A DNA stretch of 64,000 nt, from assembly GCA_020638905.1 (NCBI GenBank), contig JACKHP010000016.1:22698-86697 (forward strand). The letters run 5' to 3'. A model generated the notes under the pieces. That model had not been told where the DNA came from. It did no database searches and was given only the letters and a program-made list of their open reading frames with translations. Positions within the stretch are counted from its first letter, which is position 1. Every line of letters starts with the position of its first letter. Both the position numbers and the translations under genes were made by a program. This document shows, in pieces, positions 1-14,100 of this stretch. This DNA comes from Planctomycetota bacterium. GTDB taxonomy: Bacteria; Planctomycetota; B15-G4.

Positions 1-56
1 CGCTGCCCGGCTTCGAGTCGCTGCCGCTCTTCGTCGACGCGCTCGAACTCGAGTGA
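1..56 (+). CDS. 3' end of an unidentified gene (partial)
   Basis: A reading frame open from the window edge ends at the TGA at 54-56 and encodes LPGFESLPLFVDALELE. The codons end in C or G as in the neighbouring real genes, so this is probably the C-terminus of a protein that begins outside the window. Seventeen residues are too few to assign a family. The next gene on the same strand starts 184 nt downstream, so the two need not be one operon. Confidence 0.5.
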   Translation, partial: LPGFESLPLFVDALELE

Positions 57-239
57 GCGCTCAGCGCGCCCCTCGGGGCACGCTCGCCGCCGTGCGTCGC
101 TCGAAGCGCGCGGGCGGATCAGGTAGACTCTCCGAGGTCCTCGGCCCGTGCCGTCGTGAGCGGCCTCGTGGTGAGCCGGGACTCGTCAGCACCTCCGACA
201 CGCCCGTGAACCGATCCGGCGGAGACCCCGACGACCCGC

Positions 240-1160
240 ATGCAGAGCATCCCACTCATCCACATCGGTTACCACAAGACCGGGACGAGCTGGCTGCAGG
301 AGCGCCTGTTCCCGCGCCGCGATCTCGGTTGGATGCGCGTGAGCCTCAAACAGCCGCGCTTCCACGCACCCCACTCCTTCGACTTCGACGCCGAGTCCTA
401 CCGCGCGCACTACCTGCCGCGGGTCGCCCAGGCGACGGAAGAGGGCGCCGTGCCCGTCCTGAGCGGCGAGCGGCTCTCGGGCAATCCGCACTCGGGAGGC
501 TACGACAGCAAGGAGATCGCCGATCGGCTGCGCAGCGTCTTCGACGACGCCCGCATCCTCGTGGTGGTCCGCGAGCAGCGCTCGATGATCCTCTCGAGCT
601 ACTTCCAGTACGTGCGCGTGGGCGGCGCCTGCTCGTTGGCCGACTACGCCTTCGCGCCGCCCGACTACAGGCGGCCCATGTTCAGCCTCGACAACTTCCG
701 GTACGACCGTCTGGTCGCCTACTACCAGAAGCTGTTCGGGCGCAGCCGTGTGATGGTGGGGCTCTTCGAGGACTTCAGGGCCAACGTGCGCGCCTTCGTG
801 CGCTCGGTCAGCCGCTTCGGCGGAGCCGAGACCCCGGACGACGCGCCCTTCGACGAGCGCGTCAATCCGTCCCTCGGCCCGGTCTCCGTCTGCCTGCGAC
901 GACGGATGAACCCGTTCCTCAAGCGCGACTCGGTCAACGGATACAGCCCGCTCCACAACCGCCCCATCGGCAAGCTGCTCCGACCGACCATCCGGCTGGC
1001 CGATCACCTCGCTCCCGAACCACTCCAAGCCCGGCTCCGCCGTCGCTGGAAGGACGAGATCGACGAGCGCGTCGGCACCTACTTCGCCGAGAGCAACCGC
1101 AGGCTCTCGCAGCTCATCGACGTCGATCTCGCCGCTCACGGATACGTCTGCGAGGAGTGA
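240..1160 (+). CDS. Sulfotransferase family protein
   Basis: Predicted 306-residue PAPS-dependent sulfotransferase that would move a sulfuryl group from PAPS onto a carbohydrate, lipid or other small acceptor. The N-terminal strand-loop IHIGYHKTGTSWLQ (about residues 7-20) is the 5'-phosphosulfate binding loop of the family. The segment VVREQRSMILSSYFQYV (around residues 103-119) fits the 3'-phosphate binding region with its conserved Arg and Ser. There is no signal peptide or membrane segment, so it is probably cytoplasmic. ATG 240 was chosen because the protein then begins just before the PAPS loop, as is normal; the longer frame across this region is a shadow. It is monocistronic here, with a TAGACT hexamer at 124-129 upstream and a convergent gene starting its 3' end at 1189. 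The acceptor cannot be predicted. Confidence 0.85.
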   Translation: MQSIPLIHIGYHKTGTSWLQERLFPRRDLGWMRVSLKQPRFHAPHSFDFDAESYRAHYLPRVAQATEEGAVPVLSGERLSGNPHSGGYDSKEIADRLRSVFDDARILVVVREQRSMILSSYFQYVRVGGACSLADYAFAPPDYRRPMFSLDNFRYDRLVAYYQKLFGRSRVMVGLFEDFRANVRAFVRSVSRFGGAETPDDAPFDERVNPSLGPVSVCLRRRMNPFLKRDSVNGYSPLHNRPIGKLLRPTIRLADHLAPEPLQARLRRRWKDEIDERVGTYFAESNRRLSQLIDVDLAAHGYVCEE

Positions 1161-1188
1161 CGCGCGCCCGACGTGAGCGCGCCACCCC

Positions 1189-2730
1189 TCAGGGCACGCT
1201 GGCGCGCACGCCCGACGTGGCGCTGAAGCCCGCCGGGGCGTCGACGTCGGCGACCCACTCCTGCACGAAGAGGTCGAAGCCGCCGCCCGTCGCCGGCCAG
1301 GTGCCGGAGATCTCGAGACGTCCCGACGCGTCGACCGGCAGGCCGGCCAGGACGAGGTCGGGCGCGGGCACGAGCACGCCGCCCTTGAACGGCGCGCCGA
1401 GCTGCGCGAATCCCAGCACGAGGGCGGCGCTCGACGCGGGCCGCGCGCCGGACAGCGCGAAGCCGAACGGGTCGCCGGCCTCCAGCGTGCCCGACGCGAC
1501 GAGCACCGGCTCGCCGGACGTCGCGCTGGCGAGCTGTCCCCCGAGATCGACGAACGGACTGCCCGGCGCGTAGGTGCGGCAGAGCGCCACCTCGAGCGCT
1601 CCGTGCGGCAGGCTGAAGTTGCCGCCGCGGCTCTCGAGCACGTCGACGCGACCGTCCTCGTCGAGGTCGCCCAGCGCCTGGTCGTCGAGGAAGCCCGCGT
1701 ACGGGAAGAGCAGCTTCTGCGGCGCGAACACGAACGGTCCGGCGCGATGCAGCAGGCCCGTGCGTCCGGGGATGCCGCTGCCCGAGACCGCGTCGAGCTC
1801 GCCGTCGGCGTCGAGGTCGGCCAGGTCGAGGAAGCGCGGGTTGATGTTGCCTGTGGACGTGTTCACGAACGGCCCGAAGCTGCCGTCGCCGTGGCCCGGC
1901 CGCACGACGATCAGGTCGAAGGCCGTGTCCTGCACGAGCACGTCGCGATGCCCATCGCCGTCGAGGTCGGTCAGCAGCAGTCCTTCGCGACAGCTCGAAC
2001 CCATCACGACGTCGCTCCACACGGACTGCCACGACGCGGAGCCGACGCCGCGGTAGAAGCGCACCGACGACACGGCGAACGAAGGCGCCTGGGTGATCGC
2101 GACGTCGGGCAGGCCGTCCTCGTCGAGGTCGCCCACGGCGACGTCGAAGCCCGCCGTCGAGCTCGCGATGGCCTGCAGCAGCGTGAACGCGCCGAGTCCG
2201 TCGCCGGCCAGCAGGCTCGTGCGCGTGACGTCGGGTTGTCCGAGATCGCTGTGCAGCGCCGCGACGTCGAGCATGCCGTCGGTGGTCAGGTCGGCCAGGG
2301 CGAGCGCGCGCGCGTGCGGTCCCGTGCCGAGGGACTCGACGGAAGGCGAGGCGAAGCTGCCGTCGCCCGCGCCGCGCCAGACGCGCAGGGTGGCGCGGTC
2401 GAGCAGCAGCGCGTCGAGGTGGCCGTCGCCGTCGACGTCGGCCAGCGCGAGGTCGCCCGCGGGGACGACGATCGACTCCGCCTCGGGCAGCACGTCGAGC
2501 AGCACGGGATCGAACGTGCCGTCGCCGCGCCCCAGGAGCAGGCCCACCACGGGATCGGTGTCGGCCACGAGCGCGTCGAGGTGGCCGTCCTCGTCGACGT
2601 CCCCCACCGCGAGCGCCACCGGCACGGTCGTGGACGGCGTCGACGTCGGCGGCAGGAACACGATCTGCGCCGACGCCTCGGCCGAGACCACCATGCACGC
2701 GACGAGCACGACTCGACGAAGGTTCGACAC
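1189..2730 (-). CDS. Exported FG-GAP/VCBS repeat protein
   Basis: Predicted secreted or surface protein of 513 residues. It starts at a GTG (2730) preceded by GAGGAGG at good spacing. The N-terminus MSNLRRVVLVACMVVSAEA followed by SAQ is a signal peptide with cleavage predicted after Ala-Ser-Ala. Seven D-x-D-x-D-G-type calcium loops follow (for example VGDVDEDGHLDALVAD, LADVDGDGHLDALLLD, LTDLDGDGHRDVLVQD), spaced as in FG-GAP/VCBS beta-propeller blades. The last 120 or so residues form a separate Gly/Ala-rich beta domain (LVPAPDLVLAGLPVDASG) seen at the C-terminus of many planctomycete secreted proteins. A frame reaching further upstream exists but begins inside the next gene and lacks a signal. 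Function unknown; adhesion or surface binding is a guess. Confidence 0.85.
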   Translation of the reverse strand: MSNLRRVVLVACMVVSAEASAQIVFLPPTSTPSTTVPVALAVGDVDEDGHLDALVADTDPVVGLLLGRGDGTFDPVLLDVLPEAESIVVPAGDLALADVDGDGHLDALLLDRATLRVWRGAGDGSFASPSVESLGTGPHARALALADLTTDGMLDVAALHSDLGQPDVTRTSLLAGDGLGAFTLLQAIASSTAGFDVAVGDLDEDGLPDVAITQAPSFAVSSVRFYRGVGSASWQSVWSDVVMGSSCREGLLLTDLDGDGHRDVLVQDTAFDLIVVRPGHGDGSFGPFVNTSTGNINPRFLDLADLDADGELDAVSGSGIPGRTGLLHRAGPFVFAPQKLLFPYAGFLDDQALGDLDEDGRVDVLESRGGNFSLPHGALEVALCRTYAPGSPFVDLGGQLASATSGEPVLVASGTLEAGDPFGFALSGARPASSAALVLGFAQLGAPFKGGVLVPAPDLVLAGLPVDASGRLEISGTWPATGGGFDLFVQEWVADVDAPAGFSATSGVRASVP

Positions 2731-2797
2731 GGCACTCCTCCTCGCAGGACCCCGGCGCCCGCAGTCTAGCGCGCCGCCGCGATCCGTGGGGCGCGTC

Positions 2798-5700
2798 TCA
2801 CACGAGCAGCAGCAGCCCCCGCGCGCGCTCGCCCGTCGCCTCGCCCACCGCCCGGGCGTAGAGCCGCACCTGGGTCGCGTAGGACGCGCGGCGTTCGTCG
2901 TCGAGCACCGCGTCGGTCTTGAAGTCGACCACCGTCCAGCCGAGGGCGTCGCGGTACGCGAGGTCGACCACGCCCTCGGCGACGGTGCCGTCGGGGAGGC
3001 GCAGGTGCATCGGCGTCTCGCGGCGCAGCGCGTCGGCCCGCGCGGCCGCGCGCAGGACGTCGTGCGCGAGCGCGCGCACCACCGACGCCGCGGCGGCCTC
3101 GATCTCGGCGGCGGACGCGTCGAGCAGCCGTCCCTGCAGGCGCGCGGCGGCGGAGATCGCGTCGGACGCGGCGCGCAGGTCGACGGTGGCGAGCACCGCG
3201 TGCACGAGGCTGCCGAAGCGCCTGCCCGACGGACGGCGCTGCAGCCGTCCCGCCACCTCGTGCACCTCGACCTCGGGGACGTCGCGCAACGCACGCTGCA
3301 CCGCGCGCGTCGTGGCGTCGGCGGCCTCGGCGTCGGCGCGCCAGCGGGCCCGCGCGGCCGCGAAGAGCACGCCCGCATCGGCCGGCGGCACGAGCGCGGC
3401 GCCGGCGTCGGCCGTGTCGCGCGCCGTGCGCTCGGCGAGCGACGTCACGGGCGCCGCGCGCACGCTGGGCCTGCCGCCGCGCGTGGCGACGCGCTCGGCC
3501 TGCCACGCGGCGTGGGCGCGCGCGCCCTCGTCCACCGCGAGACGGTCTTCGCCCGCCATCAGAATCGTCTCCTGGCGCAGGCCCACCGCGGCCTCGGCGT
3601 CGAGCTTCAGCGCCGCGGGATCCCACCAGACGACGTCGTGTCCGCCGGACACGGCGCGGTGCAGACCGGGCTTCACGCCGTCGTTCGCGTCGCCGACTTC
3701 CTGCGGGCGCTCGAGCACGCTGTCGTCGCCGAACCCCGGACATCCCGGGGCCGCCGCGGCCTTGCGCCGCGCCTCGCGCTGCGGGCGCAGCGCCGGATCG
3801 AGTCCGTCGAGCCAGCACGCTTCGTCGGAGTACGCGCCGCCGTCACCCAGCGCGGGCACCACGAGCAGCTCGCGCGCGCGCGTCGCGGCCACGTACGCCA
3901 GGCGCTGCGACTCCTGCGCGTCGCGCAGGCGCTCGATCTCGGCGGCCTCGAGCAGCTCGAGCGGCGAGCAGCCGCACAGCATCTCAACGCGCAGCCCGCG
4001 CGCGGCGTCGACGTGGCGCGTGGGATGGCGTCCCGTGGCGTGGCAGGTCGGATCGCACAGCACGACCACCGGGAACTCGAGCCCCTTGGCCGCGTGGACG
4101 GTCATGATGCGCACGCCCTCGGTGCCCTCTTCGACGGGCGGCGCCTCGAGCGCCACGCCACGCTCGGCGTCGTCTTCCAATCGCTCGACGAACGCACGGA
4201 ACGACGACGCACCGCGCCGCTCGAAGCGCCGCGCGATGTCCTGCACGCGCAGCACGTTCGCGAGGGACTGCTCGCCCGTGGGCCAGATCGCGATGCCCGC
4301 GTGGGCGCGCACGGCGGAGAGCAGCAGCGAGAGCGTGTGCGCCACGGGACGCCGGTTGCGCCCCCTGTGCAGCGCGCGCAACACGGCCAGCGCCTCGGCC
4401 ACCGGCGCGAGCAGCGCGTCCTCTGCGTCGACCGCGACCCTGCGCAGGGGATGCAGGCGTCCGTGCGTCGCGCGCCAGACGAGCAGCGCGTCGTCGCCCA
4501 GCGCGAAGAACGGTCCGCGCAGCGTGGCGAAGACCGAGAGCTCGTCGTCGGGCCACTCGACCGCCGAGAGCGCCGCGCGCAACGCCGAGACCTCCTCGCG
4601 CTCGTGGAAGCTGCGTCCGCCGACGAGCACGTGCGGCAGGCGCCGCTCCTCGAGGGCGCGCACGTAGCCGCGCGTCACGTCGCCGCCCCACGACTGGAAG
4701 CGCCGGAAGAGCAGGCACACGTGCCGCGGACGGATCGGCACGAGCTCGCCGTCGTCCTCGACCGTCCAGCCCGAGTCGTGCACGAGCCAGTCGAGGAACG
4801 CGCCCACCGCCGGCGGCAGCGAGTCCTCGACGTTCTTCTTGTAGACCTTGCCCCAGCGTCCGTACGGCTTCGGGACGGGCAGCGCGATCACCGACGGACG
4901 CGTCGTCACGTCGGCGCGCCAGGGCTCGAGCGGCACCCATCCCGCCTGGCCGTCGTTCCCGTCGAGCAGCGGCGCGAAGGCCGCGTTCACCGCGCGCTGG
5001 ATCGCCGGGCGCGCGCGGAAGCTCGTCGAGAGCGTGAGCAGCTCGGCGCTGCGCGGGACGAGCCGCGCCTTGGTCTCCTCGTAGAGCGCCATGTCCGCGC
5101 CGCGGAAGCGGTAGATCGACTGCTTCGGATCGCCGACCACGAACAGCGCGCCGGCGCGCGGCACGGCGCGCCGCGGATCGCTCTGCGCCGGGTCGTCCGC
5201 CGTGAGCAGGAGGAGGATCTCGGCCTGCAGCGGGTCGGTGTCCTGGAACTCGTCGACGAACACGTGCGTGAACGCGCGCTGCAGCCGGGCGCGCACGATC
5301 GCGTCGTCGCGCAGCAGATCGCGCGTGCGCAGCAACAGGTCGAGGAAGTCGAGCCGTCCGGCGCGCAGCTTGAGCTCGGCGTAGGCCGCCAGCACCGGCT
5401 GCAGCTCGGCCTGCAGGAGCGCGGCGAGTCCGGCCTCGCTGGCCGCCAGCGCCGCCTCGAGATCGTTCTTGAACGCGTCGCGCTCGGCCACGATCGCGTC
5501 GCGGTCGAGTCCGTCGCCGTACTCGCGGCTGCCCTTCCAGTGCCAGTGCGCGCCCCACGGCAGCAGCAGCTTGCCCAGGTCGCGCTCGAGCGCGTCGTGG
5601 TCGCGCCCGCGCACCGACTCCTGCAACCGCAGCTCGTCGAGGAAGGTGCCGAACTCGGCCAGGTTGCGCGCCAGCCAGTCCTTGTCCGACTTCGCGCGCG

Positions 5701-6370
5701 GCGCGAGCGCGGCGAGCGCGGAGAGACGCGCGACGAGTTCGTCGAGCACCGCGCCACGCGCGAACGGCTCGGTGCGCCAGGACGCGTCGAGGTGGCGTCC
5801 GTCGGCGAGACGCTTGACGGCGTCGAAGAGCGCCTCGCGCGGACCGCCGTCCTTGCGTCCGGCCTCGCGCCGCAGCACGCGCAGCACGCCCTCGGGCGGC
5901 GCGTCGAGCACGCGCTCGAACCAGCGGTCGAACGCCAGCGCGAGCAGCGCGTCGGCCTCGTCCTGCGCCGCGACGACGAAGAGCGGATCGACGCCGGCCT
6001 CGATCGGGTGCCCGCGCAGGATCTCCCCGCACAGCCCGTGGATGGTCGAGATGTGCGCCACCTCGAGGGTCTCGAGCGCCGCGTCGAGCCGCGCGCGGTC
6101 GGATCCCTCGCGCCGCGCGCGCTCGATCTCGGTGCGCAGGCGCAGCTTCATCTCGCCCGCCGCCTTCTCGGTGAACGTCACCGCGGCGATGCGATCGAGC
6201 GTCGAGGTGCCCGTCTCGAGCAGCGCGAGCAGGCGTCCCACGAGCGCGGTCGTCTTGCCGGTGCCGGCCGCGGCCTCGACGAAGAAGGTCGTCGCGAGGT
6301 CTTCGCGGATGCGCCGACGCGCGGGCGCGTCGGCGGGTTCGCGGGGGACGGGCGCGGCGCGCGGCGTCAC
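2798..6370 (-). CDS. addA: AddA/RecB-type UvrD helicase-nuclease
   Basis: A 1190-residue superfamily 1A helicase with a C-terminal nuclease domain, predicted to be the ATP-driven 3'-5' motor and one nuclease of an AddAB double-strand-break resection complex. Visible motifs in order: Walker A AAAGTGKTT (33-41), AAVTFTEKAAGEM (motif Ia), VDEFQDTDPLQ (Walker B/motif II), VVGDPKQSIYRFRGAD (motif III), IMTVHAAKGLEFPVVVLCD (motif V), LAYVAATRARELLVV (motif VI), then near the C-terminus FGSLVHAVL and VVDFKTD, the His and Asp-x-Lys of a PD-(D/E)XK nuclease. The GTG at 6370 is chosen because GAGGAG precedes it by 7 nt and the Walker A motif then falls at the usual place; the frame continues upstream into the divergent region without a plausible start. 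The partner addB-like gene lies 4.8 kb away with other genes between. Confidence 0.9.
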   Translation of the reverse strand: MTPRAAPVPREPADAPARRRIREDLATTFFVEAAAGTGKTTALVGRLLALLETGTSTLDRIAAVTFTEKAAGEMKLRLRTEIERARREGSDRARLDAALETLEVAHISTIHGLCGEILRGHPIEAGVDPLFVVAAQDEADALLALAFDRWFERVLDAPPEGVLRVLRREAGRKDGGPREALFDAVKRLADGRHLDASWRTEPFARGAVLDELVARLSALAALAPRAKSDKDWLARNLAEFGTFLDELRLQESVRGRDHDALERDLGKLLLPWGAHWHWKGSREYGDGLDRDAIVAERDAFKNDLEAALAASEAGLAALLQAELQPVLAAYAELKLRAGRLDFLDLLLRTRDLLRDDAIVRARLQRAFTHVFVDEFQDTDPLQAEILLLLTADDPAQSDPRRAVPRAGALFVVGDPKQSIYRFRGADMALYEETKARLVPRSAELLTLSTSFRARPAIQRAVNAAFAPLLDGNDGQAGWVPLEPWRADVTTRPSVIALPVPKPYGRWGKVYKKNVEDSLPPAVGAFLDWLVHDSGWTVEDDGELVPIRPRHVCLLFRRFQSWGGDVTRGYVRALEERRLPHVLVGGRSFHEREEVSALRAALSAVEWPDDELSVFATLRGPFFALGDDALLVWRATHGRLHPLRRVAVDAEDALLAPVAEALAVLRALHRGRNRRPVAHTLSLLLSAVRAHAGIAIWPTGEQSLANVLRVQDIARRFERRGASSFRAFVERLEDDAERGVALEAPPVEEGTEGVRIMTVHAAKGLEFPVVVLCDPTCHATGRHPTRHVDAARGLRVEMLCGCSPLELLEAAEIERLRDAQESQRLAYVAATRARELLVVPALGDGGAYSDEACWLDGLDPALRPQREARRKAAAAPGCPGFGDDSVLERPQEVGDANDGVKPGLHRAVSGGHDVVWWDPAALKLDAEAAVGLRQETILMAGEDRLAVDEGARAHAAWQAERVATRGGRPSVRAAPVTSLAERTARDTADAGAALVPPADAGVLFAAARARWRADAEAADATTRAVQRALRDVPEVEVHEVAGRLQRRPSGRRFGSLVHAVLATVDLRAASDAISAAARLQGRLLDASAAEIEAAAASVVRALAHDVLRAAARADALRRETPMHLRLPDGTVAEGVVDLAYRDALGWTVVDFKTDAVLDDERRASYATQVRLYARAVGEATGERARGLLLLV

Positions 6371-6698
6371 GACACGCTCCTCGGCTGCGCGCGGCCGGAC
6401 GCCACGGGACGACGAGCGACCGCACGCCGGGATGCTCCGCCGATCTCTCCCGCGCGTCTCGTCACGCGACCCAGGATCGGTCGCGCGCCCCGGAGCCGCA
6501 AGGGACTGAGGAGGTCCCCGGGGGGCGCCGGGTGCTCGGGGGCGTTTTCCTCGGCCACCCGGCCCGATCCACGCTGCGCCGGTACGATGCGGGTCGGAAG
6601 AGGCGTCGCGCACCCCGCGCGGCGACGTCGTGACCGGGTAGGCGCAGGACCGAACGCGCGGATAGACTCGCCCGACGTCCCGGGAGGAGGCGAGTCCG
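6371..6698. other. Divergent intergenic region, addA / kinase
   Basis: This 328-bp region separates the divergent starts of the AddA-like gene and the kinase gene, so it should hold promoters for both. No coding region with a credible start or codon use is seen. Two -10-like hexamers face the kinase: TACGAT at 6583-6588, inside GGTACGATGCG, and TAGACT at 6663-6668, 30 nt before the kinase ATG. Neither has a recognisable TTGACA box 16-18 nt upstream. Confidence 0.5.
6583..6588 (+). promoter_or_regulatory. Putative -10 element upstream of the kinase gene
   Basis: TACGAT in the context GGTACGATGCG, 110 nt before the kinase ATG. The same GG-TA-n-n-n-T-GC context recurs before other genes in this window (see findings). 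No -35 box is evident, so this is a weak call. Confidence 0.3.
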
Positions 6699-10691
<3,993 letters not shown>

Positions 10692-10723
10692 GCGGCGAAC
10701 GCCTACCGATGCCGCGCGACCCG

Positions 10724-10754
10724 GTCGGCGTCACTCCCCGCAAGACACCGACCA
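10724..10754 (+). terminator. Hairpin after the kinase gene
   Basis: GGTCGG-c-GTC at 10724-10733 pairs with GAC-a-CCGACC at 10745-10754, with one mismatch and an 11-nt loop. It lies 33 nt after the kinase stop and before the convergent small gene. No T run follows, so Rho-independent activity is uncertain. Confidence 0.35.
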
Positions 10755-10783
10755 CACCAGCGCCACCCCGACGACATCCCCGC

Positions 10784-11080
10784 TCACGCGCCGTCGTCCG
10801 CGAACGGCAGCGGACGCCCGAGCACCTGCTCGACCGTCGCGCGTCCGAGCCGCACGCACGCCAGGCGCAGCTCCAGTTCTTCGTCCGACGCGTCGGGATG
10901 GCGCGCGGCCATGCCCGCGCGCACGAGCTCATGGGCCGACTCGCACAACGCGCGCAGTAGGGCGCACGTCTCGCGCGAGGTCATGCGGCCCCAGTGCTCG
11001 AACTGCATCCGCTCGGCCCACGCCTCGGTGTCATCCGCCTGGGGACGATGACGTTTCGGAATGGGCGCACTGTCAGCCAT
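10784..11080 (-). CDS. Small conserved hypothetical protein
   Basis: A 98-residue protein, MADSAPIPKRHRPQ..., rich in helix formers and without signal or membrane segments. The core WGRMTSRETCALLRALC...ELVRAGMAARHPDASDEELELRLA resembles in layout a small protein family common in planctomycetes and cyanobacteria (short helix, M-[ST]-x-x-x-R or Q, then R-x-x-HP-x-[AW]-[ST]-[DE]-E-E), sometimes found next to nucleotidyltransferase-like genes. That match is from memory of the pattern, not from a search. It lies just downstream of the AddB-like gene on the same strand with a 56-nt gap, so the two may be co-transcribed. No biochemical function can be given. Confidence 0.7.
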   Translation of the reverse strand: MADSAPIPKRHRPQADDTEAWAERMQFEHWGRMTSRETCALLRALCESAHELVRAGMAARHPDASDEELELRLACVRLGRATVEQVLGRPLPFADDGA

Positions 11081-11136
11081 GGTTCCCGACCTCGTAGCGT
11101 CCGCGCGCGCTGCGCCTCCCCCGCCCGTCCCACTCG

Positions 11137-14100
11137 CTACGGCAAGTCCCGCAGCACACGCAAACTCAACAACCCCTTGCGCGTCTTCTTCGCCGTGCGC
11201 AGCTCTTCGTACGGACCGCAGACCGCGCGGTAGTCGCAACGCCTGCACGCGTCCGGCGCCGGCGCGGCCGGCAGGAAGCCCTGCTCGAGCGCGGTGCCGA
11301 TCGCGCCGGCGACCTGCTCGGCGGCCCAGCGCGCCTTGTCGTCGAGGGGGACGACGCGCTCCTCGAATCGCCCCGCGCTCGTGCAGGACGCCAGGCGCCC
11401 GCCGGCGACGCGCGCGGCGGGGACGAGCTGCTCGAGCGCGAGCGCGTAGAACACGGGTTGCAGCGTGCGGCCGCCGTCGACCACGGCGTCCTTGCGCAGC
11501 GTGAGGCGTCCCGTCTTGTGGTCGGTGACGCGCAGTCGTCCGTCGGCGTGACGCTCGACCATGTCGATGGCGCCGCGCAGGACGATGCGGTCGGCGACAC
11601 GCACGGGGTCCTTCGCCGACTTCGCATCCATGCCTTCGCGCGCGGGCAGGCCGAAGCCGAGTTCGAAGCGCAGCGGCGTCCAGCCCGAGTCGTCGGACGC
11701 CATGCGCCGCAGCCACTCGCACAGGTCGGCGCGCAGGAGCGCGATGCCCTCGTCCCACACGCGCGGGATGGCGGGCACGAGCTCGTCGCGCGCGCGGCCG
11801 GCGTGGCGGTCGAGCTCCTCGTCGAGCACGGCGCGCGCGGCGTCGAGCGTCGCGGGACGCACCGGCAACGCGCCCTGGTCGTGCAGCCGCTGCAGCACGT
11901 CGCGCAGCACGGCGTGCACGAGCGCGCCGCGCTGGAGCGGGTCGAGGGTCTCGATGCCGGCCGCCTCCTCGCGCGGCTCGAGCCGGTGCACGGCCGCGAG
12001 CAGGAAACGGTACGGACAGCTCGCGAAGTGCTGCAGCGCGGTGACCGAGTACGGACGCGCGCCGATGGCGTGCGCGGCGAGCGCCCTGGCCGCGCGCGGG
12101 TCGGGCTTCACGAGACCGTCCGACTGCGTCCAGCCGGGACGCCAACGACGCGCGCGGAAACGCAGCGCGCGGCCGAGGTGCGGGTTCGCGGCGAGCAGGT
12201 AGCGCGCGGTGCCGACGGCGTGCAGCTCGGGACGGTCGAGCAGCGTGTCGAGCAGCGCGAGGTCGTGCTCCGACTCGTCGATGGCGTCCTCGGGACGGGA
12301 CGGCGCGGGCCATCCCAGCCGCGTGTCGGCGGTGGTCTCGGCGCGCTCGGCGAGCTCGTCGAAGCCCGGCAGCTCGCCCTCGGCCGCACGCAACGCCTCG
12401 AGCGCGTAGAACGACGGCACCCGCGGACGCGCCTGCTCCTGGTCGAGACGCGGATAGCTCAGCACGAGGTGCGTGCGCGCCGCGCCCGCCGCGAGCCGCA
12501 GCAGCAGACGTTCGCGCGCGATGCGCTGCGTGTTCGTGACGAGCGCGGCGTCGAGCGCCGCGCGGCGCTCGTCGCGCAGGATCGGATCCTCGGCGACGCG
12601 TCCCGGGAAGACGCGCTCGGCCAGGCCGGGGACGAAGACCACGTCGAACGCGCGCCCGCGCGCCGACTCGATCGGCAGCACCGAGACGCGCCCCGCCGGG
12701 TCGTCGGCGCCGCGCACGGTCGTGGCCAGCAGGCGCTCGGCGAGCACGAGCCGCACCTGCTCGAGCGGCACCGGTCCGAGCGCGGCCATCGGCAGCATCT
12801 CGGCCAGCACCGCGAGCACGTGATCGGGATGGCGCAGCGCGCGCGTGGCGAGGGCCGAGAGCTCGTCGATCCATTCGCCCCAGGTGGCCTCGCCCGGGAG
12901 CGCCGCGAGGTCGTCGAGCAGCGGCAGCGCGAACGCCGCGAGCGAGTCGACCGCGGCCACGTCGCGCCGCAGCGCCGCCGCGCGCGGGTCGAACGGATCG
13001 TCGGGATCGTCGAGCCCCGCGAGCGAGAGCGACAACTGGCTGCGCAGTCCGGCCAGGCGGTCCTTCCAGCGCGCGTGACCGCCCACCACCGACGCGTCGA
13101 CGAGCAGCGTCTCCCAGCGCCGCGGCGCGCGCACCGTGCCCGGCGGCGCGGCCGAGGACGCGCCGCGCACGTCGTCGTCCCCGTCGCGCACGCCGTCGCG
13201 CGACTCGCCGTCGGACGACGTCTCGTCGTCGCGCGCGAGCGGCTCGTCGTCCTCGTCGAACACGTGCGCGAGGCGGTCGGACGCCTCCTCGAGCCGATCG
13301 TCGTGCGCGCGCGGACGTCCCATGAGCTCGGCGAGTTCGTGCGGCGTCTCGAAGAAGCGCTCGCTCGCCGGCCGCGCGTCGGGCGGACGCCCCGCGGGCG
13401 CGTCGGGCACCTCGCCCAACGAGAGGTACTCGGCGAAGCGCCGCGCCGAGAGCCCCTCGGCCGCACACGCGAGCATCGCGTGCAGCGCGCGTCCCCCCGG
13501 ATCGGGCCGGCGCACGCCGCGCGCGAAGTGCACCGGCACGCCCGCGCGTTCGAAGGCCTCCTCGAGGTGGTCGCGGTACAGCTCGGGCGCGCGCAGCAGC
13601 ACCGCCATGCGATCGAACGGGACGCCCACGCGCGCGAAACGCAGCACGCGCCGCACGATCTCGACCGACTCGCGGCCTTCGCCGGGAGCCGAGAGCAGCG
13701 TGACGTGCTCGCCCAGCTCGACCCGTCCACCCGCCGCCGCGGACTCGTCGAACAGGCCCGACGCCAGGCGCTGGAGCGCGTCGGGAGTCTCGTCGTCGCG
13801 CGGCAACGCCTGGGCCGCGACGCCGAGCAGCGTCTCGAGATGCGCGCGCGAGCGCTCGTCGCCGACGGGCAGCGTGGCGATCACGTCGGGCGCGCGGGCC
13901 GCGAGCGCCGCGAGGAGTCGCTGCTCGGCGCGCGACGTCACGAGCGGATCGAGCAACGCGAGCGGCAGCCCCAGCCACGCGTGCCGTCCCGCGGGACCGT
14001 CGTCGTCGGCGCGCGCGACCTCGGTGGCGAGCCGCAGCAGGCCGGCGCGGTCGACGAGTCCGTCGCGCGCGAGCGCGCGCTCGTAGTCGTCGCGCAGCGC